Shown here: piece by piece, positions 9,026 to 21,500 of the stretch
Layout of the letters: each line of letters starts with the position of its first letter
Position numbering within the stretch: position 1 is the stretch's first letter
Origin: an uncultured Planctomycetaceae bacterium
GTDB taxonomy: Bacteria; Planctomycetota; Planctomycetia; Pirellulales; Thermoguttaceae
DNA length: 56,407 nt
Reading direction: 5' to 3'
Assembly: GCA_946408825.1 (NCBI GenBank)
Contig: CAMJTU010000025.1
Location: 1 to 56,407, forward strand
Notes under the pieces: generated by a model
Databases searched by the model: none
What the model was told of the DNA's origin: nothing
Seen by the model: the letters and a program-made list of their open reading frames with translations, nothing else
Made by a program: the position numbers and the translations under genes

Positions 9026-10684
9026 GTGGCAAAGAAGACGTCGTTTGACGACGCTGCTCGCAGTCCGATTGCCGAGGGCGTCAAAAAGTTATCTCGCGCC
9101 GTTAAGAGCACGCTGGGACCTCGTGGACGGAACGTTGTTCTGGATAAAGGATGGGGCGCTCCGAAGGTCACGAAAGACGGCGTGACCGTCGCCGAAGACA
9201 TTGTTCTTGACGATCCTGAAGAGAATCTTGGCGCGGCGCTTGTTAAACAAGCAGCTTCTAAGACGAATCAAACCGCAGGCGACGGCACTACGACTGCGAC
9301 GGTTCTCGCGGAAGCGATTTTTCTTGAGGGGCTGAAGATGGTCGCGGCCGGAGCTGATCCGATGGCTCTCTCTCGCGGTATTCAAAAGGCGGCGGGAGTC
9401 GTTGGCGAGTATGTGGATAAACTCGCCACGCCTGTGAACGACAAGAGCCGTAAGGAAATTGCTCAAGTTGCCTCTATTGCCGGCAACAACGATTCAACGA
9501 TCGGTCAAATCCTCGCCGACGCTTTTCTTAAGGTTGGTAAGAACGGCGTTATAACGATCGACGAAGGCAAGTCGTTTGAGACGTATGTCGACGTTGTCGA
9601 GGGCATGCAGTTTGACCGCGGTTATCTTTCGCCGAATTTTGTTACGAATCTCGACGATCAGAAGGTTGAACTGGACGATCCGCTTATTCTCGTGTTCGAG
9701 GATAAAATTTCGAACGCTAAGTCGCTTGTTCCGCTCCTCGAAGCTATCAATAAGCAAAGTCGTCCCTTGTTTATCGTTGCGGAAGACGTCGAGGGCGAGG
9801 CGCTTGCGACGCTTGTCGTCAATAAGCTACGCGGCGTCCTTCAGGTTTGCGCCGTGAAAGCGCCGGGATATGGCGAACGTCGTAAGGCGATGCTTGGCGA
9901 CATTGCAGTTCTTACCGGCGCGACGGCAGTTTTCAAGGATCTTGGCGTTCAACTTGACGCCGTCCAAATTCGAGACCTTGGTCGTGCGAAGAAGATTGTC
10001 GTAACAAGCGATTCTACGACAATTGTCGGAGGCGCCGGCAAAAAGGAAGACGTTGAAGCGCGAGTTGCTCAGATTCGAGCGGAAATTGAGACGACGACGA
10101 GTTCCTATGACAAAGAGAAACTCCAAGAGCGCTTGGCGAAACTTGCGGGCGGCGTCGCTCGGATCAACGTCGGCGCGGCGACGGAATCGGAACTCAAGGA
10201 ACGCAAGTATCTGTATGAAGACGCTCAGGCTGCGACTAAGGCCGCGCTTGAGGAAGGCGTTGTTCCTGGCGGCGGAGTCGCGCTTCTTCGCGCTGCCGAC
10301 GCGTTGACGAGAGTTAAAGACGCGACGGGCGACGAAGTCTACGGCGTTCAGATCGTTAAAAAGGCTCTTGAGGCTCCGATTCGAGAAATCGCGAAAAACG
10401 CGGGCGTCGAAGGTTCGGTCGTTGTGAACCGCGTTCGCAAAATGGAAGGTAAAAACGACGGTTACGACGCAGACAAAGACGCCTATTGCGATTTGATCGA
10501 AGCGGGCGTTATTGATCCCGCTAAGGTCGTGCGTACCGCTCTTCAAAACGCCGCAAGCGTCGCCGCGCTGTTGCTGACGACCTCCTGCTTGCTTACGGAA
10601 ATTCCGAAGGAAGAGAAGACCCCGGCGCCTGATCCGAACGCGATGGGCGGCATGGGTGGAATGGGCGGCATGGGCGGATTCTGA
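9026..10684 (+). CDS. groEL: 60-kDa chaperonin GroEL, GGM-tailed copy
   Basis: This 552-residue chaperonin starts at GTG, with AAGGAG nine bases upstream. It has the ATP-binding [12 protein letters not shown] motif (about residues 86-97), an apical-domain block DRGYLSPNF, a hinge and C-terminal motif [10 protein letters not shown], and ends in the repeated Gly-Gly-Met tail. The catalytic aspartate equivalent to E. coli Asp398 is retained (YEDAQ). The apical segment reads YLSPNF where most GroELs, including the second copy here, have YLSPYF; that position helps bind substrate and GroES. It precedes groES, the reverse of the usual order. Confidence 0.95.
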   Translation: MAKKTSFDDAARSPIAEGVKKLSRAVKSTLGPRGRNVVLDKGWGAPKVTKDGVTVAEDIVLDDPEENLGAALVKQAASKTNQTAGDGTTTATVLAEAIFLEGLKMVAAGADPMALSRGIQKAAGVVGEYVDKLATPVNDKSRKEIAQVASIAGNNDSTIGQILADAFLKVGKNGVITIDEGKSFETYVDVVEGMQFDRGYLSPNFVTNLDDQKVELDDPLILVFEDKISNAKSLVPLLEAINKQSRPLFIVAEDVEGEALATLVVNKLRGVLQVCAVKAPGYGERRKAMLGDIAVLTGATAVFKDLGVQLDAVQIRDLGRAKKIVVTSDSTTIVGGAGKKEDVEARVAQIRAEIETTTSSYDKEKLQERLAKLAGGVARINVGAATESELKERKYLYEDAQAATKAALEEGVVPGGGVALLRAADALTRVKDATGDEVYGVQIVKKALEAPIREIAKNAGVEGSVVVNRVRKMEGKNDGYDADKDAYCDLIEAGVIDPAKVVRTALQNAASVAALLLTTSCLLTEIPKEEKTPAPDPNAMGGMGGMGGMGGF

Positions 10685-10712
10685 TCCGAGTTTTGCGCGA
10701 TTTCCTAACACG

Positions 10713-10771
10713 GCGCGCGTTTGAGTCGAATCGCGCGCTGATTTTCAGATTAAAAACTATAATCGATTATA
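10713..10771 (+). promoter_or_regulatory. groEL1-groES intergenic hairpin and 14-bp palindrome
   Basis: GCGCGCG (10713-10719) pairs with CGCGCGC (10732-10738) and is followed by TGATTTT, a possible partial terminator or processing site. Just downstream, TATAATCGATTATA (10758-10771) is a perfect 14-bp palindrome 15 bases before the groES ATG. It contains a -10-like hexamer on both strands. It could be an operator or a secondary promoter that sets groES level relative to groEL1. Confidence 0.4.
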
Positions 10772-10786
10772 TAGAAAGGGTTTATT

Positions 10787-11101
10787 ATGACCGCTAAGAA
10801 AAGCCTGAATCTCAAGCCTCTGGAAGATCGTCTCGTTGTTAAGCCGCTTGAAGCTGAAGAAAAGACAGCCGGCGGAATTCTTCTCCCTGACAGCGCGAAA
10901 GAAAAGCCGCAGCGCGGCGTCGTCGTCGCCGCTGGCGCCGGTCGTCTCCTTGACAATGGCAAACGCGCCGAGATGAACGTTGCTGTCGACGACGAAGTCA
11001 TCTACGGCAAGTACTCTGGCTCGGACGTCGAAGTCGACGGCGAACAGTACAAGATTCTTCGCGAAAGCGACGTGCTCGCCAAGGTCGTTAAGACTGCGTG
11101 A
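10787..11101 (+). CDS. groES: 10-kDa co-chaperonin GroES
   Basis: GroES caps the GroEL chamber and sets its folding cycle. The 104-residue protein has the canonical [36 protein letters not shown] opening, which contains the mobile loop. The typical roof segment and C-terminal block follow ([31 protein letters not shown]). It lies between two groEL genes and may serve both. An AGAAAGGG ribosome-binding site precedes the ATG. Confidence 0.95.
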   Translation: MTAKKSLNLKPLEDRLVVKPLEAEEKTAGGILLPDSAKEKPQRGVVVAAGAGRLLDNGKRAEMNVAVDDEVIYGKYSGSDVEVDGEQYKILRESDVLAKVVKTA

Positions 11102-11161
11102 TTTCGTCTTAACGTTTTATCGACTTTTGAAAAAATAGGGCGTGCTTGACGTAGGCGTTGA

Positions 11162-12799
<1,638 letters not shown>

Positions 12800-13060
12800 C
12801 AGCCAATAAGGCCTCGTTAAGGCGTTATGTTTGAGTACGCGGCGCGTTCTTTTCGTGCGTTTCGAATGATTGGGACGCGCCGTTTTAACAGGCGCCGTGC
12901 GAAAGCGCGGCGTCCGTTTTTGAGCGATTTCTACAAACGCTCTTGCTTTTTAGGAACGTTGGCTTGTCCGACGTTGTTGGATTTTTACACTTTGCCGGCT
13001 GTCAATCGCACGGCAATGTGACGGTCGGAACGTCGTTTCGACCTGCGGAAGGCGTTAACG
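12800..13060 (+). other. groEL2-dnaJ intergenic region with hairpin
   Basis: I see no convincing gene here. A stem formed by CAC-T-TTGCCG (12988-12997) and CGGCAA-T-GTG (13011-13020) lies 40 bases before the dnaJ start. It has no U-run, so it is better seen as an mRNA processing or stability structure than as a terminator. A 64-codon Arg-rich reading frame at 12827-13021 is probably spurious. Confidence 0.3.
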
Positions 13061-14257
13061 ATGGCCGAAGAAGAAGTCGACTATTACGAATTGTTGGGAA
13101 TTGATCGTTCCGCGTCTCCAGACGAAATCAGGTCGGCATATCGGAAGGCCGCGTTGAAGTATCATCCTGACCGTAATCCAGGGGACAAAGAGGCCGAGGC
13201 GAAGTTTAAACTTTGCGCCGAGGCGTTTGAGGTTTTGAACGATCCCGAGAAGAAGGACGTCTACGATCGATATGGACGCGCCGGTCTCGAACGGAACGGC
13301 GGCGTCGGCGGTTTCCAGGACGTCGGCGATATTTTTGGCATGTTCGGCGACGTCTTCGGCGAGTCCATTTTCAACTTTTTCGGCGGCGGACGCGGATCCC
13401 GCGTTCAGCAGGGAGCGGACGTCCGATGTGGTTTGACGCTTGATCTCCATGAAGTCGCCAGAGGGGTGACGAAAGAAATTCGGTATCGTCGACGAGAAGT
13501 CTGTCGGACCTGCAACGGTTCTGGCGCAAAACCTGGCACTAAGCCTGAGACGTGTAAGTATTGCGGGGGACGTGGCCGAGTTCAACAGTCGACGGGAGTT
13601 TTTTCAATCCAAACGACTTGCCCGAAATGCGGCGGTCGCGGGAGCGTCATTGCCGAACCGTGCCCAGAATGTCGCGGTTCGGGTCTTACTGCGCGTGAAG
13701 TCGCACGCGAAATCCGCATACCTGCCGGCGTTGACAGCGGCGTTCGTCTCCGACTTCAAGGGGAGGGCGATCAGAGTCCTAACGGCGGACCTGCCGGCGA
13801 CTGCTATGTTCTGATTCAAGTTAAAAAACACCCGCTTTTTACACGGGAAGGTCAAGATTTAATCTGCCAAATTCCGATAGGGTACGCTCAAGCGGCTCTT
13901 GGCGCGGAGATAGACGCGCCGACTCTTGACGGCGTTGAAAAGATTAAGATTCCCGCTGGAACTCAGAATGGCGACGTCGTGCGTCTTAAAGGGCGTGGAA
14001 TGCCGACGCCGCGCCGCAACGCCGTCGGCGATTTGCTTATTCAACTCTTTATTGAGGTTCCGAAGAAGATTAAGCCTGAACATGAAAAGATTCTAAGGAA
14101 ACTCGCCGAATACGAGGGGGATTCAGTTCTCTCTGAACGTAGATCCTTTGGTTCGAGTCTAAAGAAATTTGTCTCCGAGTTTTTCCCCGAAAAGAAGGGC
14201 GGTAAATCTGAAGACAAGAGCAAAGACGAGTCCGGAAACGACGACGCGACTCCTTAG
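13061..14257 (+). CDS. dnaJ: Chaperone protein DnaJ
   Basis: DnaJ is the Hsp40 partner of DnaK and stimulates its ATPase. The 398-residue protein has a J-domain with the HPD motif (KYHPDRNP, about residue 35) and a Gly/Phe-rich linker (about 78-115). Its zinc region has four Cys pairs of CxxCxGxG type ([24 protein letters not shown] and CPECRGSG, about 147-210). C-terminal substrate-binding domains follow, and a Lys/Glu/Asp-rich tail ends the protein. A start at 13061 follows GGAAGG. The dnaK gene is not in this window. Confidence 0.95.
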   Translation: MAEEEVDYYELLGIDRSASPDEIRSAYRKAALKYHPDRNPGDKEAEAKFKLCAEAFEVLNDPEKKDVYDRYGRAGLERNGGVGGFQDVGDIFGMFGDVFGESIFNFFGGGRGSRVQQGADVRCGLTLDLHEVARGVTKEIRYRRREVCRTCNGSGAKPGTKPETCKYCGGRGRVQQSTGVFSIQTTCPKCGGRGSVIAEPCPECRGSGLTAREVAREIRIPAGVDSGVRLRLQGEGDQSPNGGPAGDCYVLIQVKKHPLFTREGQDLICQIPIGYAQAALGAEIDAPTLDGVEKIKIPAGTQNGDVVRLKGRGMPTPRRNAVGDLLIQLFIEVPKKIKPEHEKILRKLAEYEGDSVLSERRSFGSSLKKFVSEFFPEKKGGKSEDKSKDESGNDDATP

Positions 14258-14364
14258 TCGGTGGCGGTTCTTTGCTTTTTCAAAGGTGTTAGAAAGAGAC
14301 GTTTCTCTTTGACGATAAACGTCGACGATTATTAGGAGGCCTCGTTTAACGACGAGGTGGATGG

Positions 14365-14991
14365 ATGACTACGGCTGACAACGATGATTTCCTGAATGAA
14401 GCGTCTATTTATGAGAGTTCTGACCCCAACGGCGGGCAGGACGAGATCGACGAGGGGGGCGATTCCTGCGAATCGCCCGTCGAGGTTGAAGTGACGACGA
14501 TTCCTGTCGCTGAATATGAAAAGTTGAAACGCGACCTTGAAGAGGCGAAAGATCGCGCATTGCGCGCCTTGGCTGAGTTGGAGAACTTTCGGGCGCGCAC
14601 GAAACGTCTTCATGACGAGGAACGTAAATATGCGTCCGCCGACCTTGCGCGGGCGATTCTTCCGATTTGGGATAATCTGAATCTTGCTCTTGGCATCGAC
14701 GACGCGGAGAACAACGGCGCAGCGGTACTTGCCGGCGTAAAGATGGTGGTCGACGAATTCCTGAAGGTCCTCAAGAACAACGGTATCGAAAAGATAGACG
14801 CCCTTCACAAGCCGTTTGATCCAAATTTCCACGAATCAGTTTCCTTTATGCCGTCTGACGAATATCCTGCGAATACAGTGATTTTTGAGGTTAAGTCGGG
14901 TTTTAAACTTCATGATCGCGTTATTCGTGCCGCTCAGGTTATTCTTGCTTCTCCGAAGTCAGATTCTCCAAAGACAGAGGACGACGCTTGA
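14365..14991 (+). CDS. grpE: Nucleotide exchange factor GrpE
   Basis: GrpE releases ADP from DnaK. The 208-residue protein has an acidic N-terminus, a long coiled coil (about residues 50-95, with the LKRDLEEAKDRALRALAEL heptads and the typical ENFRAR block), and a C-terminal beta domain. That domain contains GIEKIDALHKPFDPNFHESV and GFKLHDRVIRAAQVIL, both signature segments. It follows dnaJ by about 107 bp, completing a groEL-groES-groEL-dnaJ-grpE block. Confidence 0.93.
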   Translation: MTTADNDDFLNEASIYESSDPNGGQDEIDEGGDSCESPVEVEVTTIPVAEYEKLKRDLEEAKDRALRALAELENFRARTKRLHDEERKYASADLARAILPIWDNLNLALGIDDAENNGAAVLAGVKMVVDEFLKVLKNNGIEKIDALHKPFDPNFHESVSFMPSDEYPANTVIFEVKSGFKLHDRVIRAAQVILASPKSDSPKTEDDA

Positions 14992-15075
14992 TATCGTCGC
15001 CCTCGTTTGGGCATGATTTCTTTCAAATAAAACGCCCTTGCGTTGCGACGCGCATGAGGTAGAGGTTAGACTAAA

Positions 15076-15297
15076 ATGCCGACTTACGAATATCATTGCG
15101 GCGGATGTCATAAGACGATAGAAATATTTCAACCTATGACCGCCCGACCTGAAAAGGTCTGTCCTGAATGTGGTTCTAGCGATTTTAAACGCATCGTTAG
15201 CGGCGGCGTAGGCGTTATTTTTCACGGTTCAGGGTTTTACTGTACGGACTATAAGGGGAAGAACGCGTCGACTCCGGGATCTTCAGCGTCGAAGTAA
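15076..15297 (+). CDS. FmdB-type zinc ribbon protein
   Basis: The 73-residue protein starts MPTYEYHCGGC and has a second pair in CPECGSSDFKRIVSGG. This is the standard FmdB/CxxC-CxxC-SSSS regulatory zinc ribbon pattern. The domain's role is poorly defined; members sit near transport, amidase and chaperone genes. In planctomycetes it is commonly encoded beside dnaJ/grpE and yacG, as here. Confidence 0.85.
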   Translation: MPTYEYHCGGCHKTIEIFQPMTARPEKVCPECGSSDFKRIVSGGVGVIFHGSGFYCTDYKGKNASTPGSSASK

Positions 15298-15371
15298 GGT
15301 TTGGCGTTGTGAAGTCAGACTCTTGGCTATGGGGTTAAAGCGTTTCCTTGTCTTTTATAAAGGACGTTTTC

Positions 15372-15581
15372 GTGCGTTGTCCGATTTGTAATAAATGTTT
15401 CTCAGAGGGAGATTCAGACGCTGTCGCCCCTTTTTGTTCGGAACGTTGCAGAGAGATTGACGCCAAACGCTGGTTTTGTGAAGAATATCCAATCTTCACT
15501 CCAAACGTCGATCAGATTGAACTTGACAATGCCGAGGGGCGTTATTCGGACGAAACGGACGACGATTCGGATTACAATTGA
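15372..15581 (+). CDS. yacG: DNA gyrase inhibitor YacG-type zinc protein
   Basis: YacG proteins bind GyrB and inhibit gyrase in E. coli. The sequence has the family pattern CPICNKCF, then CSERCREIDAKRWF, giving a four-cysteine zinc site, followed by a short acidic tail. I choose the GTG at 15372 because AAAGGA lies 7 nt upstream and the family starts right at the first Cys motif; a TTG at 15348 would add eight residues. The inhibitor role is transferred from the E. coli protein. Confidence 0.85.
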   Translation: MRCPICNKCFSEGDSDAVAPFCSERCREIDAKRWFCEEYPIFTPNVDQIELDNAEGRYSDETDDDSDYN

Positions 15582-15701
15582 CGTTGCGTTTCCTCGGTAT
15601 ATCCGTCTTCTTCGTCGTCAAGCGAGTCTCCTTGGCTTGTCCTTTCTGCTTCAATCGCTAAAATGGGTCCGGTGTTTGTCCCGTCTTAAGGAGGAAATCA
15701 G

Positions 15702-16883
15702 ATGACGGCTAGGAGTTGCGATATTGACGCGGGGACGGTACGTCGCGTCGACTGGCTTGAGTTGATTCCCGCGACGCTTTTTTTCCGCGCGTTCGCCGTG
15801 ACTTTTAAGCCCTCTTTTCTCTTGTTATGCGCGGTGTTTGCGCTTGTTTGCGCGCGACTCGATTCGTTCATGGAGGTCGGTTCAATCGATCGTCGCGCGC
15901 CGGAACTGCGAATCGAGAGCGTTGCGAGCGGCGATCAAGGCGTTGATTTTGCTCTTCATTCTCTGATTTATTCGTCCGCTCCCGCGCGTCGCGCATTTTC
16001 CTTATTCCGAGACGCGACGCCTCGCGTCAACGCTTCGCTTAAGGGACGAACGGAAGAAAGCGCGGTTGTTTTTACCGTTCATAGCGTCGAGTTTCTCGTC
16101 GCTCTTTGGCTGGCGCTGGCGATTGCTCGTTCGACGGTCGTTCGTTTGACAACGTCTTCTCGTTCTTCGACTTTCGCTTCGCTTAAATTCGCCTTCAAAC
16201 GCTATTCTTCGGCGCTGCTAACGCTCATCGCGCCGCTGGTATTTGTCGTAGCCTTTGCGGTTTTGGCTCTAGTCGCGCGGGTTGCGATCCCAGTAAGCGC
16301 GGTTCTTTCTCCCGTCGTCATGCTTTTTGCGCTTGCGTTTGAATTCATCTTGGCTCTTTTGATTTTGAGCGCTCCTCTCGGCGTCGCGGCGATAGCATCC
16401 GAAAACTGCGACGGATTCGACGCGATTTCTCGCGGCGTTTCCTATCTTGTTCAACGCACGCTAATATGGCTCCTCTACGCGTTTTTCGCTCAGACTTTAA
16501 TCTGCGTTGGGAGTTTAATCTTGGCGTTTATCGCGCGTTATGCGGCGGCCGGTTTTGTTGCGTGTTATACCGTGGACGGCGCCTTATACGATAGATTTGG
16601 CGTTGAATTCTGGGGCGATTTGATTCTCCGTGTTTCTCAAGCCTATCCTTACGTTGCCGCAATCGTCTACAGTTGCGCTATTTATGTCATGCTCCGGCGA
16701 AGCGTGGACGGAACGCCCTTTGAAACCTGCGCGCTTAATCTAAAGAGAGCGACTCCACGAAAACTTCGCAAAATTTTGAAGGACGAGAAGGGCGCGCCGA
16801 CATTTGATTCGCAGAACGTCGCTACGCATGGCGGCTCGCCAGAGCGCAAGGAGTCCTCCCGTCAGGGTGATCAGAATACTTAG
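15702..16883 (+). CDS. Unknown integral membrane protein
   Basis: The 393-residue protein has about six hydrophobic helices: around residues 25-50, 130-148, 170-195, 200-235, 245-275 and 325-345. A periplasmic-type loop follows the first helix, and the C-terminal tail is charged. I recognise no catalytic or transport motif. AAGGAGG lies seven to eight bases before the ATG. The next gene starts 18 bases after its stop, suggesting co-transcription with the MnmE-like GTPase. Confidence 0.6.
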   Translation: MTARSCDIDAGTVRRVDWLELIPATLFFRAFAVTFKPSFLLLCAVFALVCARLDSFMEVGSIDRRAPELRIESVASGDQGVDFALHSLIYSSAPARRAFSLFRDATPRVNASLKGRTEESAVVFTVHSVEFLVALWLALAIARSTVVRLTTSSRSSTFASLKFAFKRYSSALLTLIAPLVFVVAFAVLALVARVAIPVSAVLSPVVMLFALAFEFILALLILSAPLGVAAIASENCDGFDAISRGVSYLVQRTLIWLLYAFFAQTLICVGSLILAFIARYAAAGFVACYTVDGALYDRFGVEFWGDLILRVSQAYPYVAAIVYSCAIYVMLRRSVDGTPFETCALNLKRATPRKLRKILKDEKGAPTFDSQNVATHGGSPERKESSRQGDQNT

Positions 16884-16901
16884 GATCGAGGAGGACGCTT
16901 C

Positions 16902-18212
16902 TTGACGTCGATTAATTGTTCGCCTGCGCCGTCTTCCTTAGCGGAGGGGGACGACTTGTTTAGGGTGGCGACGCTGACGCCGATCGGACGCGCGGCTGTT
17001 TCCGTCGTTGGCGTTTCCGGGACTCAAGCGAAAGCCGCTTTGTGTTCCTGTTGGACTCGTTCAGACGGCGGACGATCCCCGTTTTTCGACGCGGAATGGA
17101 GTTTGGAATTTGCGTCTCGTCCTTTCTTCGGACGCTTTCATTTTAAAGAACTAGACGACGTCGCCGACGAAGTCGTTTTGTGGTGGAGAGCGCCTACGGC
17201 GTTTGAACTCAACTGTCACGGCGGCGTACTCGCATCGAAACGAATAGTCGATTTTTTTGTCAAGGCAGGCGCACGTTGTGTTCCTGGGGTGGAATGGAAT
17301 CGATTATTCTCGTCGCTTGAAGCGGAACACGCCGGAATCATATCTCATGCGTCCTCCGATCCCTCGCTCGACGCGCTGTTCTTTGACGCGGCTGACGAAT
17401 TAATCGCAATGACGACGACTGAAGTTACCGCGAGAATTGCTTGTAGTCAGCCGAACGCATGGCGTCGTTGGTTCGGCAAACTCGCGAAGGCGGCTACTTT
17501 AGGAGACATACGGCTTCTTGTCGCGATGGTGGACGAGGTCCTCAAGTCTTTTCTTGGCGGCCATTTAGTCGTGCCTTTTATCGTAACGCTTTGCGGTTCC
17601 CCGAACGTGGGAAAGAGCAGTCTTCTCAACGCCATTCTCGGCTACAAGAGGGCGTTGGCCTCTCCGAGTCCAGGTACGACGCTTGATCTTGTCGGCGCGC
17701 CTTTTACTTATGGCGGTTGGAATTATCTTTTTGTCGATACCGCCGGTTTTCGTGAGACTAACGTCGCACTTGAACGGTTGGGGATAGAATCTGCGCGTGA
17801 GGGACAAACTCGCGCCGACGTGGTTCTCGAGGTCTATGATCCGACCGTCTCGCGGTTGGACCAAACAAGAGTTCTTCAGCGTTTTAAACACGACTCGGAT
17901 CAAATGACCCGTCAGGTTGTCTTGAAAGTCCTCAACAAATGCGACCTTCCGCAGAAGGAGTGGTTTCCCGATTGGAACGCTGAAACGATTCGTGAGACGA
18001 CGATGGTCAGCGCTCGTGAAGGCGACGGCCTTTCCGCGCTACTTGCCGATATTTATCGCGAAACAGTAGCGTTGGAGCCAGATTTTGACGAAATGAGACG
18101 GCCTTTTTGGTGGTCGGACGCTCAAGTTGCGTATTTAAGACTATTGCGTGAGAATGCGCTTCATGGAAACCTGGAGTTTATTTCGTCAAGACTTAGTTCG
18201 TTTCTTACTTGA
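16902..18212 (+). CDS. Divergent MnmE/TrmE-like GTPase lacking the C-terminal Cys motif
   Basis: MnmE with MnmG modifies the wobble uridine of some tRNAs. The 436-residue protein keeps the MnmE layout: an N-terminal folate-domain-like part (GRAAVSVVGVSG, a degenerate NCHGG), then a helical domain interrupted by a G domain. The G domain has GSPNVGKSSL (G1), PGTTLD (G2), DTAGFRET (G3), NKCD (G4) and SARE (G5). The usual GEFTxRAFxNGKxDLxQAEA block is largely lost (GVEWNRLFSSLEAEHAG). The C-terminal CxGK, whose Cys is needed for tRNA modification, is absent; the protein ends SSRLSSFLT. Start is TTG with AGGAGG eight bases before it. It may be a functionally diverged paralogue. Confidence 0.75.
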   Translation: MTSINCSPAPSSLAEGDDLFRVATLTPIGRAAVSVVGVSGTQAKAALCSCWTRSDGGRSPFFDAEWSLEFASRPFFGRFHFKELDDVADEVVLWWRAPTAFELNCHGGVLASKRIVDFFVKAGARCVPGVEWNRLFSSLEAEHAGIISHASSDPSLDALFFDAADELIAMTTTEVTARIACSQPNAWRRWFGKLAKAATLGDIRLLVAMVDEVLKSFLGGHLVVPFIVTLCGSPNVGKSSLLNAILGYKRALASPSPGTTLDLVGAPFTYGGWNYLFVDTAGFRETNVALERLGIESAREGQTRADVVLEVYDPTVSRLDQTRVLQRFKHDSDQMTRQVVLKVLNKCDLPQKEWFPDWNAETIRETTMVSAREGDGLSALLADIYRETVALEPDFDEMRRPFWWSDAQVAYLRLLRENALHGNLEFISSRLSSFLT

Positions 18213-18514
18213 TTTTTTTTGACGATCAGGACCGTTTAAATATCGACTCCAATATTTGTTGATTTAACCTTCATTTCTCCGAAATTTCGTGGTCGTCTCG
18301 TCTAAATGTTGATATAATGAAGTCCGGTTTTGTGGGAGGGTTCTCCTGTTAAATATAGCGCGTTGAGTTTTTTATCGACGCAGAAGAATAATTAGCACAA
18401 TAGAACAAACGACGTCTAATTGATTGAACAAACGTTTTTGAGGGAAATTGTCGATTTGTTACAGGGGCGGAAAAGTTGCATGCATGAGCTTTCCTTCATC
18501 CAAATCGATTCGAC
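18213..18514 (+). promoter_or_regulatory. Leader region of the 1628-residue gene
   Basis: No gene is visible. TATAAT at 18313-18318 could be a -10 element, but no good -35 lies at the right distance. Two copies of GAACAAACG at 18403-18411 and 18426-18434 form a 23-bp-spaced direct repeat in the predicted leader. A T8 run just after the GTPase stop lacks a strong stem. Confidence 0.3.
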
Positions 18515-21500
18515 ATGGAATACTTTACGATGACTGAAACGCTCGATCTTTTTACCTATTTCGGGGACATGCATTGGACGACTTGGCTCGCCCTTATTTT
18601 ATTTTTCGTCTTTGGCGCCGTTTCTAACGGAGACGACGACGAGAGTGAGTCGGATAATCCTGAAAGGGTTGGCAAACTTCTCGCAAGGGCCGTTCGTTCT
18701 TATAGAAAAAAACTTCGTCGCGACACGTCTGTTTCGACGTCGCAGAAGGTCGAGGAGTCGGCTGATTCTAACCCCCTTTTTCATGCGACGGGGAACGAGG
18801 AATTTCACGATCGAGACAACGAGGACAATAATCCCATTTGGCAGAGCGACTCTGAGCTTTTTGAAGACGAGAGCGTTCCAATCGACGAAAAAATAGCGCG
18901 TTTCAGAGAACGTCTTAACGAATCAGACGAGTCTGCGCGTCTTCCGTTAGCAAAATCTCTCATCGTTGCGGCGCGGTATAACGTTAAACGAAACGAGACT
19001 GCCAGTTTTCAAATGTTAGACGAAGCTCAGAAACTTTTAGACGAGGCTGAGTCTCCTCAGGATGAAGACTTTGTAATTGCTCAGATTGAAGTCGCGACTT
19101 ATCGTGTTCTCTTCCACCTCAGTTTATATCGTGAACCGCCGTTTGAGCTTGTACGTGATTTGCAGGACAAAATCCGACAAGTCGAGGTTCCGGTAAATTC
19201 TTTGGACTTTCGTGTATGTCTGATGCACGCTTGGTTTGCCCACGCGCAAGCGTTGCTTACCCTTGGCGCAAGTTCGTCTTCGTTGACGTCCTTTGAGAAT
19301 GCTTTCAAAATTGTCGACGATATGAAAGACGATTTAGGCGAGGAAGCGAAGACGTTTCCCGACGTGCCTTTTCTTTTAACTAGCTATGGAAGAGCTTGTG
19401 AAACCGCAGGCGACGTCGAGACGGCGATAAAATCGTACCGTACCGCGGCGAGTCTTTTCTGTTCTTTCCGTACAGTTCCCCTGTTGCTTTCTAAAGCGTC
19501 GAATGTTAATAGCTTGTTAGTCAACCTCTTGACGACAGTTGGAAGGATTGCCGACGCTAAGACTGCTGCAATTGGTTTTCGTCGACGAATAGAAGATATT
19601 TGGCGTAAGAACCGAAAAAAAACGTTCTTGACATACGTTCACGCCCTTTTGGGGGAGGCTAATTTTTATAGCAAAGCGGGCGATTTTTCCAACGCGATCC
19701 AAACTTTAACCAAGACAGAGCAGACGATTCTCAGGGGTGCGCAGGCGCTTCGTAAAGTTAAAAGTCATAAATATGCTTCGTCGATTAGAAGAATGCTCGT
19801 CGACGTCTATTCCATGCGCGCCTCCCTGTATTATGTTCAGCGCGATTTCGCATCGGCATGGAAAGATATTGTCAATGGACTTCGCTACTTCAATAAAGCT
19901 TTGACGAAAGACGAACGGTTGCCTCTTGAACAGATTTTTATCTGTTTTTTTGCTCTCGCCTTTAATGTTGCGGCGGTAGACGAGAAATGGGACGTCTTTG
20001 AGCGTTATGAAAAGTTCTTTAAGCGTTTTCTTTCTCTCGTACCGCCTAAAATTTTACCCAGTATTGCGAATTCTGTTTCTGATAGCGCGCGGAAGTTGCA
20101 CCGGGTTAACCAGCTTGGAGAGGAGACCAAGAGAGCCGGAGAGTGGATAGAGGTCGCCGTCGACAGTATGGCGAGCGCCGTCGCTGCCGACGGCGGTAAT
20201 TCGCCTCGGATTTGCCTAACATTTGCAGAGAACTTGATGTTGCGCTGTGTTTTCCGCTTAGTCGTGCAAAATGACGTAGAGGGCGTCTTTGCCGATCTTC
20301 AGCAGATAGACGAGCTTTACCGAGAGACAGAACTGTCGACGCTTATCGGAATGGACTATGAAGCGACGGGATGCTATTTCGAGTTTCTTCGTCGCTTCGC
20401 ATGTATGACGTGGAGTCACGGCGATCATGATAAGGCAATCGCTCTGATCAAGAAGTTTTTTCGTACGCTTAACAGGGCGTTCAGATGCGGTAACACGACA
20501 ATTTTGCGCGAACTTAAGGAATTTGTTCCTATTGTATTGCATTTTGCCGCAGAAGCCGGCTCGCCTTTGACCTGCTTTAGGTTATTTTGTTTCTTATCTC
20601 ATTATATTGGGCGTATTCGTGCTAAAATTTTAAAACTTGACGTCGGAATTGAAGTTCGACGGCAGATAGAGTGCGATTTTGTGGCCGCCAATACCATTCT
20701 CTATGATTCGCGGATTCGTTTTCTCGAATCGCTTCAATGGGACGATCGTTTTAACTCGTTTATTCCCAAGAAAAGCGCGGAGCTTGTGCACGACGCCTTT
20801 TGTGCAACTTATCTTGATAATGCGAAGCGTATTGAAAAGACGACAGAACCTCTTGGCTGTCCCTCTTTCGAAGAATTCGTTAACGCACGAAGAGAGTTTG
20901 TTTTTGAAAAATTAATCAAATACCCACGTGATTTCATTCTGTGGCACGATCTCCAGATGTGCTCTCGACTTATCACATGCCAAATGCTCGAGGAGGGAAT
21001 ATACTCAGACGTTAAACTTTTGAGCGACGTTTTTTGTAAACTAAACGACCTGTATTGGCGACATGGCGAAGCTCAATTGGCTTTCACAGAACTTTGTTAT
21101 ACGAAGGACGTTATTGACGCGGTTGTCGCTAAGAAGAGTCCAGCTTTAGCCTCGCTAGTTCAAAACGAGGACGCTTCGCCGAGTCATTCTGCCCCGTCTG
21201 ACGGCGGTGAGAAAAATGCTAATGTTATTCTAGGCATTCAAAAGTTATTGAACGCGAAAGTCGAGTCAGTTCAAGACGCAATTTTCTGGAACGCAACATT
21301 TGCCGTTGCTCTGACTTTCCTCATCGCGTTCGAACGCTTTGTCTTCGGCAAAGAATCGTCGTTGGCTTCAAAGGATTCGCGACTTATAGAGAGTCCAGAA
21401 GAACTTGGAAATTTGATTTGGTTTAAACGTTCTTCAGAAGGCGTTCATGACGACTCAACCGAAGACGAGAAAGAGAACGTCGGCGAATCGACTGTCTCTC

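Noticed and set aside
12827..13021. 64-codon frame between groEL2 and dnaJ
   Set aside because: Arg-rich, no ribosome-binding site and no recognisable motif. The region is better explained as leader with a hairpin.
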